Notes: generated from the letters alone by a model not told the origin. A stretch of DNA of 64,000 nt from 66-474 sp044464225 (GCA_044464225.1 JBIQLN010000012.1:37121-101120); one strand, 5' to 3'. Shown: positions 51,922 through 61,107, counted from the first letter of the stretch. A program made the numbers and translations.

Positions 51922-54243
51922 TCAGAAATTCCTGCTGACCGAAATACCGAACATGCGCGGCGTGATGATCGTCGCGGTGTCTTCCATCATGCCGGTGACC
52001 GGATTGGGCTCCCCGGCCACCGGCACGTAATTCTGGAAGGTACTCGCCTGCACGATGCCGCGCTGGTTGGTCAGGTTCTTGACGTAGGCGTCGATGTTCC
52101 ACTGGCCGCGGTTCACGCCGGCGCGCAAATTGATGGCGTGGTAGCCCGGAATGGTCGGGCTCGACGGCAGCGGTGGCAGCATGCCCGGGATCGGGTAGCT
52201 GAAAGCGAAGTCGGTCGAACGCTCGTCGACGTACTGGTAGCTCGCACCCACGTAGCCGTGCCACCCGCCGCCCAGCGCGAAGTCGTAATCACCGTTGAGG
52301 TTGAGCGTGAATTGCGGCGCGTAGGGCAACGGATCGCCGCGCTTTCCGTTGGACGGATACGGTGCGTCCTTGGTCAACGTGGCGTCGTTGTACGCAGCGT
52401 TCGCCGACAACCGGAGGCCCCGCACCGGAATCCAGGCGATGGTGGCTTCCAGGCCCTTGCTCTTGGCCTGGCCGCCGCTGGTCAGGAAGGTGAAGTTGTT
52501 TTCGAAGGTGGTCAGTGGAATCTTGGTCCAGTCGATGTAGTAGGCGGACAAGTCCACCATCAGACGGTTGTCGGCCGACGTCGATTTCAGGCCCACCTCG
52601 TAGTTGGTGAGCTTGGTCGGGCTGAATGTCGCCGGCACGTTGGGAACGCCTACGGGAACGATGTTCGGGCCGCCCGGCAGGAAGCCGGAGGCCACCCGCG
52701 CGTACAGCATGTTGTTCTCGTTGATGTGGAATGTCGGGGTCAACGAAAACGTGGTGCTGCTGTCGGAAGAACGCTTGTCGAGCAGCACGGTCGGCGGAAT
52801 GCCGCCGAAGAGCAGGCCGTATCCGACTTCGGTGTAGTGCTGTTTGTCGTGGCTGTAGCGCAGGCCCGCTTCCACGTCGAAACGATCCGTGATGTGCCAG
52901 GTGATGCTTCCGTACGCGGCCCAGGCCTCGTAGGTGCTCGGCTGCAGGTCGCCGCCGATAGGGCCCACCGGCGAGGGCACCGGGGTTCCGCTGTAGTAGT
53001 CGCTCGCGTAGATGTCCTGCGCGTTGTCGCCCGTCTCGCGGGTCCAGAACACGCCGCCCAGCCACTCGACCGTTTGATCCTTCGGTGACGACAGGCGGAA
53101 TTCCTGGGTGGCCTTGGTCTGCGGGACGATGGCTTGTTCGAGGGTGCCGTACGGCTGGCCGTTGGCCTGCAAACCAAGGAACAGCAGCGGCGTTGCGTCG
53201 ACGTTGGTCACCGCATCGAGCGTGCCGTAGCTGCTCGACGACATCAGCTTTGCCCAGCCGAAATCGGTGTTGAGGGTCACGTTGTAGAGGCGGTAGTGTC
53301 CGGAGAAGGCATCGCCGCCCAGGGTGGCGTTGCGCTGCTGCAAATCGCCATAAACCGGCCGCAGCGTATCGGGGTCCAGCGCCACGGTCGCGGAACCCGC
53401 GGCATTGAGGTTTTGCGCAAGCGCCGTCATGCGCACCGTGGTCTCGTCGCTGGGCGTCCACAACAGCGACACGCGTCCGCCCTTGATCTTGCTCTCGTTC
53501 ACGTCGGTCTTCCCGCGTCCGGCGTCGTCGACGAAACCGGGGACGGTCTCGTCGTACGCGTTGGCGCGGATGGCCAGCTTGTCCTTGACCAGCGGCAAAT
53601 TCACCATGCCGTGCAGGTCGAACCCGTTGCCGCCGCCATCCACGCGGGTGCCGCCCAGTTGCAGCCGCCCGGCATAGTTTTCGGTATCGGGCGGAACGGT
53701 GATGAACCGGATCACGCCGCCCAGCGCACCCGCGCCGTAGAGCGTTCCCTGCGGACCGCGCAGCACCTCGATGCGTTCGACGTCTGCGGGGTCGATGTCC
53801 GGTGTCAGTGCCGAACCGATGGCGAACACGCTGCTGGAACCGAACGGGGTTTCGTCCACGTACACGCCGACCGAGGCGCTGGGCTGCTGGGAGCCCGAAG
53901 CGATGCCGCGGATGCTCAGCTCGGTCATCCCGGGCCCGAGCGAGATCGCATCGAGCCCCGGCACGCTGGCCGCGTAGTCGGAGAAATCCTCGAGGTGCTG
54001 GCGCTGGATGTCGTGATAGGTCAACGCCGACACCGCCATCGGCACCTTCTGCAGCGTTTCGTCGCGGCGGTTGGCGGTGACGACCACGGTGCCCAGCGTG
54101 GTCACGGTCGCATCGTCGCTGGCGGACGTATTGGCCTTCTGTTGATCCGGCGGCGCGTTCTGCGCGTAGGCCAGCGGTGCCGAGAGGAGCGCCGCGATGA
54201 TCGCAGCCGAAAGAATCGACAACCCATTGCGCCTGTTCTTCAT
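51922..54243 (-). CDS. TonB-dependent outer-membrane receptor
   Basis: 773 aa from the ATG at 54243, with AGGAGG upstream. Signal peptide about 1-29 (SAAIIAALLSAPLAYA). Plug domain after VTTLGTVVVTANRRDETLQKVPMAVSALT, including IDPADVERIEVLRGPQGTLYGAGALGGVIRFIT; then the beta-barrel ending in Phe (FGISVSRNF), as expected for outer-membrane insertion. The barrel carries the DNNLYARVASGF-like and INLRAGVNRGQWNIDAYVKNLTNQRG blocks. Context suggests import of peptides or murein fragments; an iron or vitamin ligand is less likely given the neighbours. Confidence 0.94.
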   Translation of the reverse strand: MKNRRNGLSILSAAIIAALLSAPLAYAQNAPPDQQKANTSASDDATVTTLGTVVVTANRRDETLQKVPMAVSALTYHDIQRQHLEDFSDYAASVPGLDAISLGPGMTELSIRGIASGSQQPSASVGVYVDETPFGSSSVFAIGSALTPDIDPADVERIEVLRGPQGTLYGAGALGGVIRFITVPPDTENYAGRLQLGGTRVDGGGNGFDLHGMVNLPLVKDKLAIRANAYDETVPGFVDDAGRGKTDVNESKIKGGRVSLLWTPSDETTVRMTALAQNLNAAGSATVALDPDTLRPVYGDLQQRNATLGGDAFSGHYRLYNVTLNTDFGWAKLMSSSSYGTLDAVTNVDATPLLFLGLQANGQPYGTLEQAIVPQTKATQEFRLSSPKDQTVEWLGGVFWTRETGDNAQDIYASDYYSGTPVPSPVGPIGGDLQPSTYEAWAAYGSITWHITDRFDVEAGLRYSHDKQHYTEVGYGLLFGGIPPTVLLDKRSSDSSTTFSLTPTFHINENNMLYARVASGFLPGGPNIVPVGVPNVPATFSPTKLTNYEVGLKSTSADNRLMVDLSAYYIDWTKIPLTTFENNFTFLTSGGQAKSKGLEATIAWIPVRGLRLSANAAYNDATLTKDAPYPSNGKRGDPLPYAPQFTLNLNGDYDFALGGGWHGYVGASYQYVDERSTDFAFSYPIPGMLPPLPSSPTIPGYHAINLRAGVNRGQWNIDAYVKNLTNQRGIVQASTFQNYVPVAGEPNPVTGMMEDTATIITPRMFGISVSRNF

Positions 54244-54286
54244 GGACGACCCTCCTGAAACATGGCGGCGAAGCGGCGTGGGTGGA

Positions 54287-54321
54287 TTGTTACTAGGATC
54301 ACATAACCATGTCAATGTTAT
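54287..54321 (-). promoter_or_regulatory. Candidate promoter and operator of the TonB receptor operon
   Basis: On the minus strand, TTGACA (54310-54315) and TAACAA (54287-54292) are 17 nt apart. An ATAAC-N9-GTTAT dyad (54303-54321) covers the -35. The whole AT-rich patch stands out from its GC-rich surroundings. The dyad could be the target of the RpiR regulator, which is inference only. The gap to the divergent M1 aminopeptidase gene is 201 nt. Confidence 0.4.
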
Positions 54322-54444
54322 TCAAATATCAATCTGCGCGGGACGAACGGCACCGGAGACGGGACGAAAGGACTTTCGTCACTTGCGATGCGCAGGTGGG
54401 CGTGGTGGAGTGCCGGGCTATCCCTCGGCAAAGAGTGCAATCCG

Positions 54445-57162
54445 ATGCGCGTGATTTCCGCAGTAGTGATGGCGGGCCTGCTGGCGTTGTCCGGCCCGGC
54501 CCTGGCGCGGCCGCCCCAGGCGGCGGCGAAACACGCCACGGCGCCCCCGTCCGCTGAAGCGCCGCCGCTCACCCGGCTTCCGCAATGGGCGGTGCCGGAA
54601 TCCTACGATCTCGCCATCAGGAGCGATCCGGACAAATCGAACTTCAGCGGCACCGTCACGATCGCGGTGGATCTGAAGAAGGCCGCGAATCACGTGTGGC
54701 TGCACGGCAAGGACCTGACGGTTTCCAGCGTCACGATCACCGACGCGCATGGCAGGACGCACGCCGGCAAGTACGACGGCGCCGTGACTCCGGACGCCGA
54801 AAAGGCCGGGGTGGCGCGCGTCGATTTCGGCACGACGCTGCAACCGCAGAAGATCAAGCTGAGGTTCGATTTCACCGCGCCTTACAACGCCACCTTGCAG
54901 GGCTATTACAAGGTGGTGTTCGCGGGCACCGCGTACCTGCAGACCCAGATGGAACCGATCAGCGCAAGGCTCGCGTTCCCGTGTTTCGACGAGCCCGGCT
55001 TCAAGGTCCCCTTGAATCTGTCGCTGACGATTCCGGTTGCCGACAAGGCGGTCTCCAATGCCGCGGAAACCGGCAGCAAACCGGCTGGCACGGGCTGGAA
55101 AACCGTCACCTTCGCGAAGACCAGACCGCTGCCTACCTATTTGTACGCATGGGCGGTGGGTCCGTGGGATATCGTGGACGGCCCGACGATCCCGCCGAAC
55201 CAGTGGCGTTCGGAACCGGTGCCGGTGCGCGGCATCGCGACCCGGGGCAACGGCGCGAAGATGCAGCGCGCGCTCGCGATGGTCCCGGGCATCATCGAGC
55301 ATGAGGAGGCCTATTACGGCTTCGGCTATCCGTTCGGCAAGCTGGACCTTGCGGCGCTGCCGGACTTCTCCGCCGGCGCGATGGAGAACGCGGGCCTCGT
55401 CACCTTCCGCGACTGGTTGCTGCTGCTGGAAAAGGATTCCGCACCCAGCGCGGTGCGCAGTTCCTTCAATGTCATCGCGCACGAACTTGCGCACCAATGG
55501 ACCGGTGACACCGTCACATTGGACTGGTGGAACGACATCTGGCTCAACGAATCCTTCGCGACCTGGATGCAGCAGAAGATCGAGGGCGAGATCCATCCAG
55601 ACTGGCACGCCCACCTCGGCCGCATCATGGGTGGGCAGGAAGCAATGCAGAATGACAGCCTCGCCAGTGCGCGCATGATCCGCCAGCCGATCACCGGCAA
55701 CGGCGACATCGAAACCGCGTTCGACGGCATCACCTACGAGAAGGGCGCCGCGGTCCTCGGCATGTTCGAGAATTTTGTCGGGCCCGAGGTGTTCCAGAAG
55801 GGCATGCGGGCGTACATCAAGGACCACGCATTCGGCAATGCCAATGCGGGTGACCTGGTCGATGCGATTGCCACGGCGGCCGGCAAGGGCGAAGGCTTCC
55901 GGAAGGCGTTCAAGAGTTTCCTCAACCAGAATGGCGTACCGCTCGTTGCCACGAAACTGGACTGCGCGCCGAAGGGTGCGGCAGTGCTGGAACTGACGCA
56001 AAGCCGCTACCTGCCGCTCGGTTCGACGGGCGACACGGATCGCCTGTGGGGCGTGCCGGTGTGCGTGCGCTTCCCGAATGGCGTGCAATGCCGGATGTTG
56101 GACACGAAGACCGCCCGCATGAAGATCGACGGCGGTCAGTGCCCGGCGTGGTACATGCCGAACGCCAACGGCAACGGCTATTACCGCTACGAAATGGCCA
56201 AGCCCGACCGCGCCGCGCTCACCAGGGTGATCGCACAGCGCAGTGACAGCGAACAGCTGGCGTTTGCCGATGGCGTCGACGCGGCGTTCCGGCGCGGCGA
56301 CATGGACGCTGCCGAAGTATTGGCCGCGATGCGGGAACTGGCGCCGTCGAAGGTGCGCCAGATCGCGCTTGCTCCGCTGGACACGGTCGAGTGGATCTAT
56401 GACCACGAAGCGCAGACCGACGCACAAAAGGCGGCAATCCGCAGCGCGGTCGTCAAGGCCTACCTGCCGCGACTCGAAAAGCTGGGCTACCAGCGTCGCG
56501 CCGGCGAGTCGGCCGACGACGTGTTGCTGCGCAGCTCGCTCGCGAACTCGCTGGGCCTCGAATTCAAGGTGCCTTCCGTGCGCGCGGCATTGCTGAAGCA
56601 GGGCGAAGCGGCATTGAAGACCGGCAAGGACGGCCTGCCCGATCTGCTGGCGGCGAACCCGGATCTTCTGCGTACCGCGTTGTCGGTGGCAGTGGAAGAG
56701 AAGGGCAAACCCGCGATCGATGAGCTGATCGCCGCGATCCCGAAGACCACCGATCCGGTGAAGCGCAACGCGATGCTGGGCGGTCTCAGCCACGCCAGGG
56801 GCGCCGAGGCCGACGTGGTCCGCAACTTCGCGTTGTCGCCGCAGGTGAAGGTCGGCGAAATGGGCATGCTGCTGCGTGGCGGTCGCGACACCGTGGCCGA
56901 ACGCGACAATTTGTGGAACTGGTTCACCGCGCACTACGACAAGATCGTCGCGCGCACCGGCGTGTTCTCCGGTGGCTACCTGCCGATGCTGGCCGCGCGG
57001 GGCGGCTGCTCGGATGCGGAGGCAAGGCGCGTGGAAAACTACTTCAAGCCCAAGCTCGACCAGGTGCCGGGCCTGCAGCGCGGCCTTGCGCAGACGCACG
57101 AGTCGATCGTGTTGTGCAGCGCGTTGAAGGCGCACCAGAACCCGGCGTCGATCGCACGATGA
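54445..57162 (+). CDS. Exported M1-family zinc aminopeptidase
   Basis: 905 aa from the ATG at 54445 (MRVISAVVMAGLLALSGPALA signal peptide, about 1-22). M1 marks: exopeptidase motif LPDFSAGAMENAGLVTF, zinc site NVIAHELAHQWTGDTVTLDWWNDIWLNESFATW (HExxH plus distal Glu), and ITYEKGAAVLGMFENF with the catalytic Tyr. The ERAP1-like C-terminal helical domain follows. Removal of N-terminal residues from peptides in the periplasm is expected. It is divergent from the TonB receptor. Its stop overlaps the prmC start. Confidence 0.94.
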   Translation: MRVISAVVMAGLLALSGPALARPPQAAAKHATAPPSAEAPPLTRLPQWAVPESYDLAIRSDPDKSNFSGTVTIAVDLKKAANHVWLHGKDLTVSSVTITDAHGRTHAGKYDGAVTPDAEKAGVARVDFGTTLQPQKIKLRFDFTAPYNATLQGYYKVVFAGTAYLQTQMEPISARLAFPCFDEPGFKVPLNLSLTIPVADKAVSNAAETGSKPAGTGWKTVTFAKTRPLPTYLYAWAVGPWDIVDGPTIPPNQWRSEPVPVRGIATRGNGAKMQRALAMVPGIIEHEEAYYGFGYPFGKLDLAALPDFSAGAMENAGLVTFRDWLLLLEKDSAPSAVRSSFNVIAHELAHQWTGDTVTLDWWNDIWLNESFATWMQQKIEGEIHPDWHAHLGRIMGGQEAMQNDSLASARMIRQPITGNGDIETAFDGITYEKGAAVLGMFENFVGPEVFQKGMRAYIKDHAFGNANAGDLVDAIATAAGKGEGFRKAFKSFLNQNGVPLVATKLDCAPKGAAVLELTQSRYLPLGSTGDTDRLWGVPVCVRFPNGVQCRMLDTKTARMKIDGGQCPAWYMPNANGNGYYRYEMAKPDRAALTRVIAQRSDSEQLAFADGVDAAFRRGDMDAAEVLAAMRELAPSKVRQIALAPLDTVEWIYDHEAQTDAQKAAIRSAVVKAYLPRLEKLGYQRRAGESADDVLLRSSLANSLGLEFKVPSVRAALLKQGEAALKTGKDGLPDLLAANPDLLRTALSVAVEEKGKPAIDELIAAIPKTTDPVKRNAMLGGLSHARGAEADVVRNFALSPQVKVGEMGMLLRGGRDTVAERDNLWNWFTAHYDKIVARTGVFSGGYLPMLAARGGCSDAEARRVENYFKPKLDQVPGLQRGLAQTHESIVLCSALKAHQNPASIAR

Positions 57163-57989
57163 GCACGGTACGCGCGCTGCTCGACGAGGGCGCGCGTGCA
57201 TTGGCGGGCGACGAAGCGCGGCGCGAGGCCGCGCTGTTGTTGCGGCACGTGCTGGACGTTTCGGATGCGTGGCTGGCCGCGCATCCGGACGACGAAGTCG
57301 ATGCCGCGCGGGCGGTCGCGTTCCGCGACATGATCCGGCGCCGTGCGCACGGTGAACCGGTCGCCTACCTCACCGGCACGCGCGGCTTCCGTGACATCGA
57401 ACTCCGCGTGGGGCCTGGCGTGCTGATCCCGCGTCCCGAAACCGAAGTGCTGGTCGAGCTCGCGCTGCAGCGCATCCCGGCCGACGCCGACTGCAAGGTG
57501 GCCGACCTCGGCACGGGTTCGGGCGCCATCGCGCTGGCCATCGCACGCGCGCGTCCGCAGTCGCGCGTGGTCGCCACCGACGCGAGCGAATCGGCGCTGG
57601 ACATCGCCCGTGGCAACGCCGAACTGCTGCGAATCGACAACATCGAGTTCCGGAGCGGTGACTGGTACGCCGGCCTTCCCGGCGAGCATTTCGACGTGAT
57701 CGTTTCCAATCCGCCCTACATCGCGGAAGGCGATCCGCACCTGGCCGAAGGCGACCTGCGCTTCGAGCCGGCGGTCGCGCTGGCATCCGGCGTCGACGGC
57801 CTCGACGCGATCCGCGCGATCGTGGCCGGGGCGCGCCGGCACTTGCGCAACGGCGGCTGGCTGCTGCTCGAACACGGCTTCGACCAGGGCGCCGACGTGC
57901 GCGACCTGCTGCTCGAGCACGGCTTCGCGGAAGTGTTCACCCAGAACGACCTGGAGCACCGCGAGCGCGCCACCGGCGGGCGGACGTAG
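57159..57989 (+). CDS. prmC: Release factor N5-glutamine methyltransferase PrmC
   Basis: 276 aa from an ATG that overlaps the aminopeptidase stop. It methylates the GGQ glutamine of RF1/RF2. SAM loop VADLGTGSGAIALAIA, VVATDASESALDIARGNAE, and the glutamine-binding FDVIVSNPPYIAEGDPHL; the N-terminal helical RRRAHGEPVAYLTGTRGFRDIELRVGPGVLIPRPETE block is the PrmC type. PrmB at 12.5 kb is its paralogue. prfA, the usual partner, is not adjacent. Confidence 0.95.
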   Translation: MSTVRALLDEGARALAGDEARREAALLLRHVLDVSDAWLAAHPDDEVDAARAVAFRDMIRRRAHGEPVAYLTGTRGFRDIELRVGPGVLIPRPETEVLVELALQRIPADADCKVADLGTGSGAIALAIARARPQSRVVATDASESALDIARGNAELLRIDNIEFRSGDWYAGLPGEHFDVIVSNPPYIAEGDPHLAEGDLRFEPAVALASGVDGLDAIRAIVAGARRHLRNGGWLLLEHGFDQGADVRDLLLEHGFAEVFTQNDLEHRERATGGRT

Positions 57990-58010
57990 CGGCGGGTTGT
58001 CCCGTCGATT

Positions 58011-58037
58011 TTGACATTGCAACTACATTCGTAGTAT
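58011..58037 (+). promoter_or_regulatory. Promoter with BlaI-like operator upstream of the ABC permease pair
   Basis: TTGACA (58011-58016) and TAGTAT (58032-58037) are 15 nt apart. The dyad ACTAC-ATTC-GTAGT (58022-58035) lies in the spacer and -10. The same core, CTAC-N4-GTAG, lies at the blaI promoter at 60.65-60.70 kb, and one copy there sits at the same place in the promoter. Confidence 0.62.
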
Positions 58038-58082
58038 TTGCCCGCAACCGCGGCTCCGCGGGGGTGGGAGGGGCACTTGGGC

Positions 58083-59396
58083 ATGTTCCGTTATTACCTG
58101 CAACTCGCCCTCGCACGGTGCCGCCGCGGCCCGGCAATGGTCGCGCTGGTGGTACTGACGATGGCGATCGGCATTGCCGCGTGCATGACGGCGTTGACGA
58201 TTTTCAGCGCGCTGGAGGGCGAGCCGCTGCCAGGGATCAGCCGCCACCTGTACGTGGTCACGATGGACGCGCGAGAACAGTCGCAAAAGGACAAGCCGGC
58301 CTACGACACGCCGGATGCGGCGCTCAAGTGGCGCGACGCCACCGCGCTGATGGATGCGCGCCCCGGCGTCCCGCAGGTCGCCCTTGCACAAACACAGCAG
58401 CGGGTCGGCAACCCCGACGGTCCGCAGTCGGATGTCGCCAACGGCTTGCTGGCCCACGGGCCGGTCCTGCGCGAACTGGGCGTGCCGCTGCGTTTCGGGC
58501 GGCCGTGGACCGACAGCGAACAAGCCGCGCGCGCGCCGGTTGTCGTGATCGACAGCAACCTCGCGCAAAAGCTTTTCGGCACGGAAGACGCGGTGGGTCG
58601 CAGCGTGGAGATCGAACACCATCGTTTCCGCGTCGTCGGCGTCACCGCGCCATGGAAGCCGCGTACGCAATTCATCGACGCAGGGCCCTATCAGATCCTT
58701 GCCGTCGACACGCAGCTGTTCATCCCGGTGGGCGCGGCGCTGGACGCGGGGGTGGGGCCATTGAATGGCGGCGAGTGCGGTGAGGAAACCGGGGTCAGCA
58801 ACTTCGGTGCCGTCGACGTCCAGCGATGCCGCTGGCTGGAACTGTGGGCGGCGTTGAAGACGCCCGCCGAGGTGGCGTCGTACCAGTCGTTCCTTTCAGC
58901 TTACGCCGATGCCCAGCACCGCGCGGGCCGCTTCGCCTATCCGCCGCACGCGCAGCTGTACCGCACGCGCGAATGGATGGCCTTGAACCACGTCGTTCCC
59001 AGGGACATCGCACTGAACATGATCCTGGCGGGCGCATTCCTGGTGTTGTGCATGATCAATGTCGCCGGGCTGCTGACCGCGCGCTTCCTGCGGCGACAGG
59101 CGGACGTGGCCATCCGGCGCGCACTCGGCGCATCGTGGCGGCAGGTGTTCGCGCAGCACCTGGTCGAGTCGGGACTGCTGGGATTGTTCGGCGGCCTGCT
59201 CGCGCTGCCCTTGACATTGCTCGGCACGTGGATCGTGCGCAAGCAGCCGGTCGGTTACGCCGCCGCGGCGCAGTTCGGCGTCGGCGCATTCCTGGCATTG
59301 CTGGCGTTGTCGCTGCTGGTCGGCATGCTGGTCGGCGTGCTGCCCGCGTGGCGCGTGTGCCGCCTGCCGCCGGCCATCCAGATCAAGCAGGCTTGA
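58083..59396 (+). CDS. ABC transporter permease, MacB/FtsX type (first of pair)
   Basis: 437 aa from the ATG at 58083. N-terminal membrane helix (MVALVVLTMAIGIAACMTALTIF), a large periplasmic MacB-like core domain (residues about 45-310, with APVVVIDSNLAQKLFGTEDAVGRSVEIEHHRFRVVGVT), then three FtsX-type helices. The ATP-contact coupling region is VAIRRALGASWRQVFAQHLVESGLLGLFGG. This is a type VII ABC (mechanotransmission) permease. No ATP-binding subunit gene is in the window. It is followed 11 nt later by a second, unequal permease. Confidence 0.9.
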   Translation: MFRYYLQLALARCRRGPAMVALVVLTMAIGIAACMTALTIFSALEGEPLPGISRHLYVVTMDAREQSQKDKPAYDTPDAALKWRDATALMDARPGVPQVALAQTQQRVGNPDGPQSDVANGLLAHGPVLRELGVPLRFGRPWTDSEQAARAPVVVIDSNLAQKLFGTEDAVGRSVEIEHHRFRVVGVTAPWKPRTQFIDAGPYQILAVDTQLFIPVGAALDAGVGPLNGGECGEETGVSNFGAVDVQRCRWLELWAALKTPAEVASYQSFLSAYADAQHRAGRFAYPPHAQLYRTREWMALNHVVPRDIALNMILAGAFLVLCMINVAGLLTARFLRRQADVAIRRALGASWRQVFAQHLVESGLLGLFGGLLALPLTLLGTWIVRKQPVGYAAAAQFGVGAFLALLALSLLVGMLVGVLPAWRVCRLPPAIQIKQA

Positions 59397-59407
59397 AGGA
59401 GCGGGCA

Positions 59408-60616
59408 ATGCTGCACATCGTGAAACCCTTGCTGCGCAGGCCGCTGATGCCCTTGCTGGTGGTGCTGCAGGTTGCGCTGGCTTGTGCGATCGCCTGCAAC
59501 GCGCTGTTCCTGCTGCAGCAGAAAGTCGCGCCGCTGGTGGCGCCCGACGGGATCGGTGATCCCGGCAACCTGGTATTCCTGCACGGGATGTTCCCGCGCG
59601 GCGATCCCTGGCCCGCCGCGCAACTGCGCGGGCTGGAAGACGAACTGCGCGGCGTGCCCGGGGTGCAGGGCGTCGGTTATGCGGCGACGCTGCCGATGGT
59701 CAGTGCCGCACAATTCACGATGGACGTCGGCAAACGCGACGGGCACGCCGGCGTCAGCACCACCATGTACTTTGGCGACCACCTGGTGCGCATGCTGGGC
59801 TTGCGGATGGAGTCGGGGCGCGATTTCACGCCCGAGGAAGCGGCCGCCGACATCGACCTTGGTTCCGGCAGGGACGGGCCCGTGATCATCACGCGGGCCC
59901 TGGCCGACAGGCTGTTCCCGGACGGCGAGGCGGTGGGCAAGCTGCTTCCCGGAACGAATTCGCCGGTGGTCGGCGTGGTCGCCCACCTGATGCGCAACAA
60001 GTTCATCCAGGGCAATCGCGACCTGGATTACACGATATTGCGCCCGGGCGTGCCGAAACAATGGCCGGCCCCGATGTACGCGGTGCGACTTGCAACGCCG
60101 GACAAGGCGCAGGCCTGCAAGTCGATGCTGTCGCTGGTGCAGCGCGCCCTGGGCAGCAAACTCCTGCCGGGCCAGCACATCCAGTGCGATGCGTACCCGG
60201 ATTTGCGCGACCAGATGCTGGCGCCGCAGCGCGCGGCGGTATGGCTGCTGTCCGGCGTCACGCTGATCGTGCTGGTCGTGACGCTGACCGGGATCATGGG
60301 CATGACCGGTTACTGGGTGCAGCAGCGCACGCGCAGCATCGGCGTCCGGCGGGCCCTGGGGGCGAAGCGCAGCGACGTATTGCGCGAACTTTTGATCGAG
60401 AACCTGGTGGTGGCTGCTGTCGGGGTCGTCGTGGGGCTGATCGCCGCCTGCGGCATCAACCTGTGGCTGATGCGGCATTACGAACTGCTGCGGTTGCCGG
60501 TCGTTTACCTGCCGCTGGGAGCGGCGCTTCTGGTGGCATTGGGCCAGCTTGCGGTGCTGGCGCCGGCGCGCCGCGCGTCCAGGATTCCGCCGATCGTGGC
60601 GACGCGCGCCTTGTAG
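59408..60616 (+). CDS. ABC transporter permease, MacB/FtsX type (second of pair)
   Basis: 402 aa; GAAGGAGCG precedes the ATG at 59408. One N-terminal helix (PLLVVLQVALACAIACNALFLL), a periplasmic core (PVIITRALADRLFPDGEAVGKLLPGTNSPVVGVV), then three helices with coupling segment RSIGVRRALGAKRSDVLRELLIENLVV. The two permeases differ enough to form a heterodimer. Pairs of this kind usually have an ATPase and a periplasmic adaptor nearby. Downstream lies the blaI promoter. Confidence 0.9.
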   Translation: MLHIVKPLLRRPLMPLLVVLQVALACAIACNALFLLQQKVAPLVAPDGIGDPGNLVFLHGMFPRGDPWPAAQLRGLEDELRGVPGVQGVGYAATLPMVSAAQFTMDVGKRDGHAGVSTTMYFGDHLVRMLGLRMESGRDFTPEEAAADIDLGSGRDGPVIITRALADRLFPDGEAVGKLLPGTNSPVVGVVAHLMRNKFIQGNRDLDYTILRPGVPKQWPAPMYAVRLATPDKAQACKSMLSLVQRALGSKLLPGQHIQCDAYPDLRDQMLAPQRAAVWLLSGVTLIVLVVTLTGIMGMTGYWVQQRTRSIGVRRALGAKRSDVLRELLIENLVVAAVGVVVGLIAACGINLWLMRHYELLRLPVVYLPLGAALLVALGQLAVLAPARRASRIPPIVATRAL

Positions 60617-60643
60617 GTTTGGCAGAGGGCTGGCGACCGGGGC

Positions 60644-60695
60644 TTGACATGTGAAACGACAGGTGTAGTGTTTGGTTCAACTACACAAGTAGTTG
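60644..60695 (+). promoter_or_regulatory. blaI promoter with two BlaI-like operators
   Basis: TTGACA (60644-60649), 16 nt, TAGTGT (60666-60671). Operator A is ACGAC-AGGT-GTAGT (60656-60669), one mismatch from a perfect dyad and placed as in the ABC promoter. Operator B is CAACTAC-ACAA-GTAGTTG (60678-60695), perfect over 7 bp per arm, at the expected transcription start. GGGAAGG before the ATG at 60709 is the ribosome-binding site. Confidence 0.68.
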
Positions 60696-60708
60696 GGAAG
60701 GTTCCGCC

Positions 60709-61107
60709 ATGCCCAGGCGCGTCAACCCGGCCATCAGCGAAGCCGAAAGCCAGGTGATGGACTTGCTGTGGCGCGAGGCGCCGCAGGCTTCCGACGAACT
60801 GGTCGCCGCGCTGCAACCCGGCACGGCCTGGCACGAGAACACCGTGCGCACGCTGTTGAATCGCCTCGTCCGCAAGGGCGCGGTGCGCGCCGAGCGCCAA
60901 GGGCGGCGCTATCTGTATTCGCCGGTGCTGACCCGCGAGCAATGGCAGTCGCACGAAAGCCGCAGCCTGCTCGATCGCGTGTTCGGCGGAAAGATCGCGC
61001 CGCTGCTGGTGCACTTCAGCCGTAACGAAAAGTTGAGCGCGAGGGATGTGGCGGAACTGCGCAAGCTGGTCGATCAACTTGACAGGAAGGGGCGCCGCCG
61101 TGACTGA
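60709..61107 (+). CDS. BlaI/MecI/CopY-family repressor
   Basis: 132 aa. Winged helix of the BlaI family: ISEAESQVMDLLWREAPQASDELVAALQPG, then TAWHENTVRTLLNRLVRKGAVRAERQGRRYLYSPVLTREQW, and a helical dimerisation tail. BlaI proteins bind TACA/TGTA-type dyads and are cut or released when a BlaR-type membrane protease is activated. Such a protease gene follows with an 8-nt overlap. Dyads with CTAC/GTAG arms are present in its own promoter and that of the ABC permeases. Confidence 0.93.
   Translation: MPRRVNPAISEAESQVMDLLWREAPQASDELVAALQPGTAWHENTVRTLLNRLVRKGAVRAERQGRRYLYSPVLTREQWQSHESRSLLDRVFGGKIAPLLVHFSRNEKLSARDVAELRKLVDQLDRKGRRRD

Noticed and set aside
54418..57201. 927-codon minus-strand open frame opposite the M1 aminopeptidase gene
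   Set aside because: The plus strand has the full set of M1 motifs; the opposite frame has no signal, domain or ribosome-binding site.
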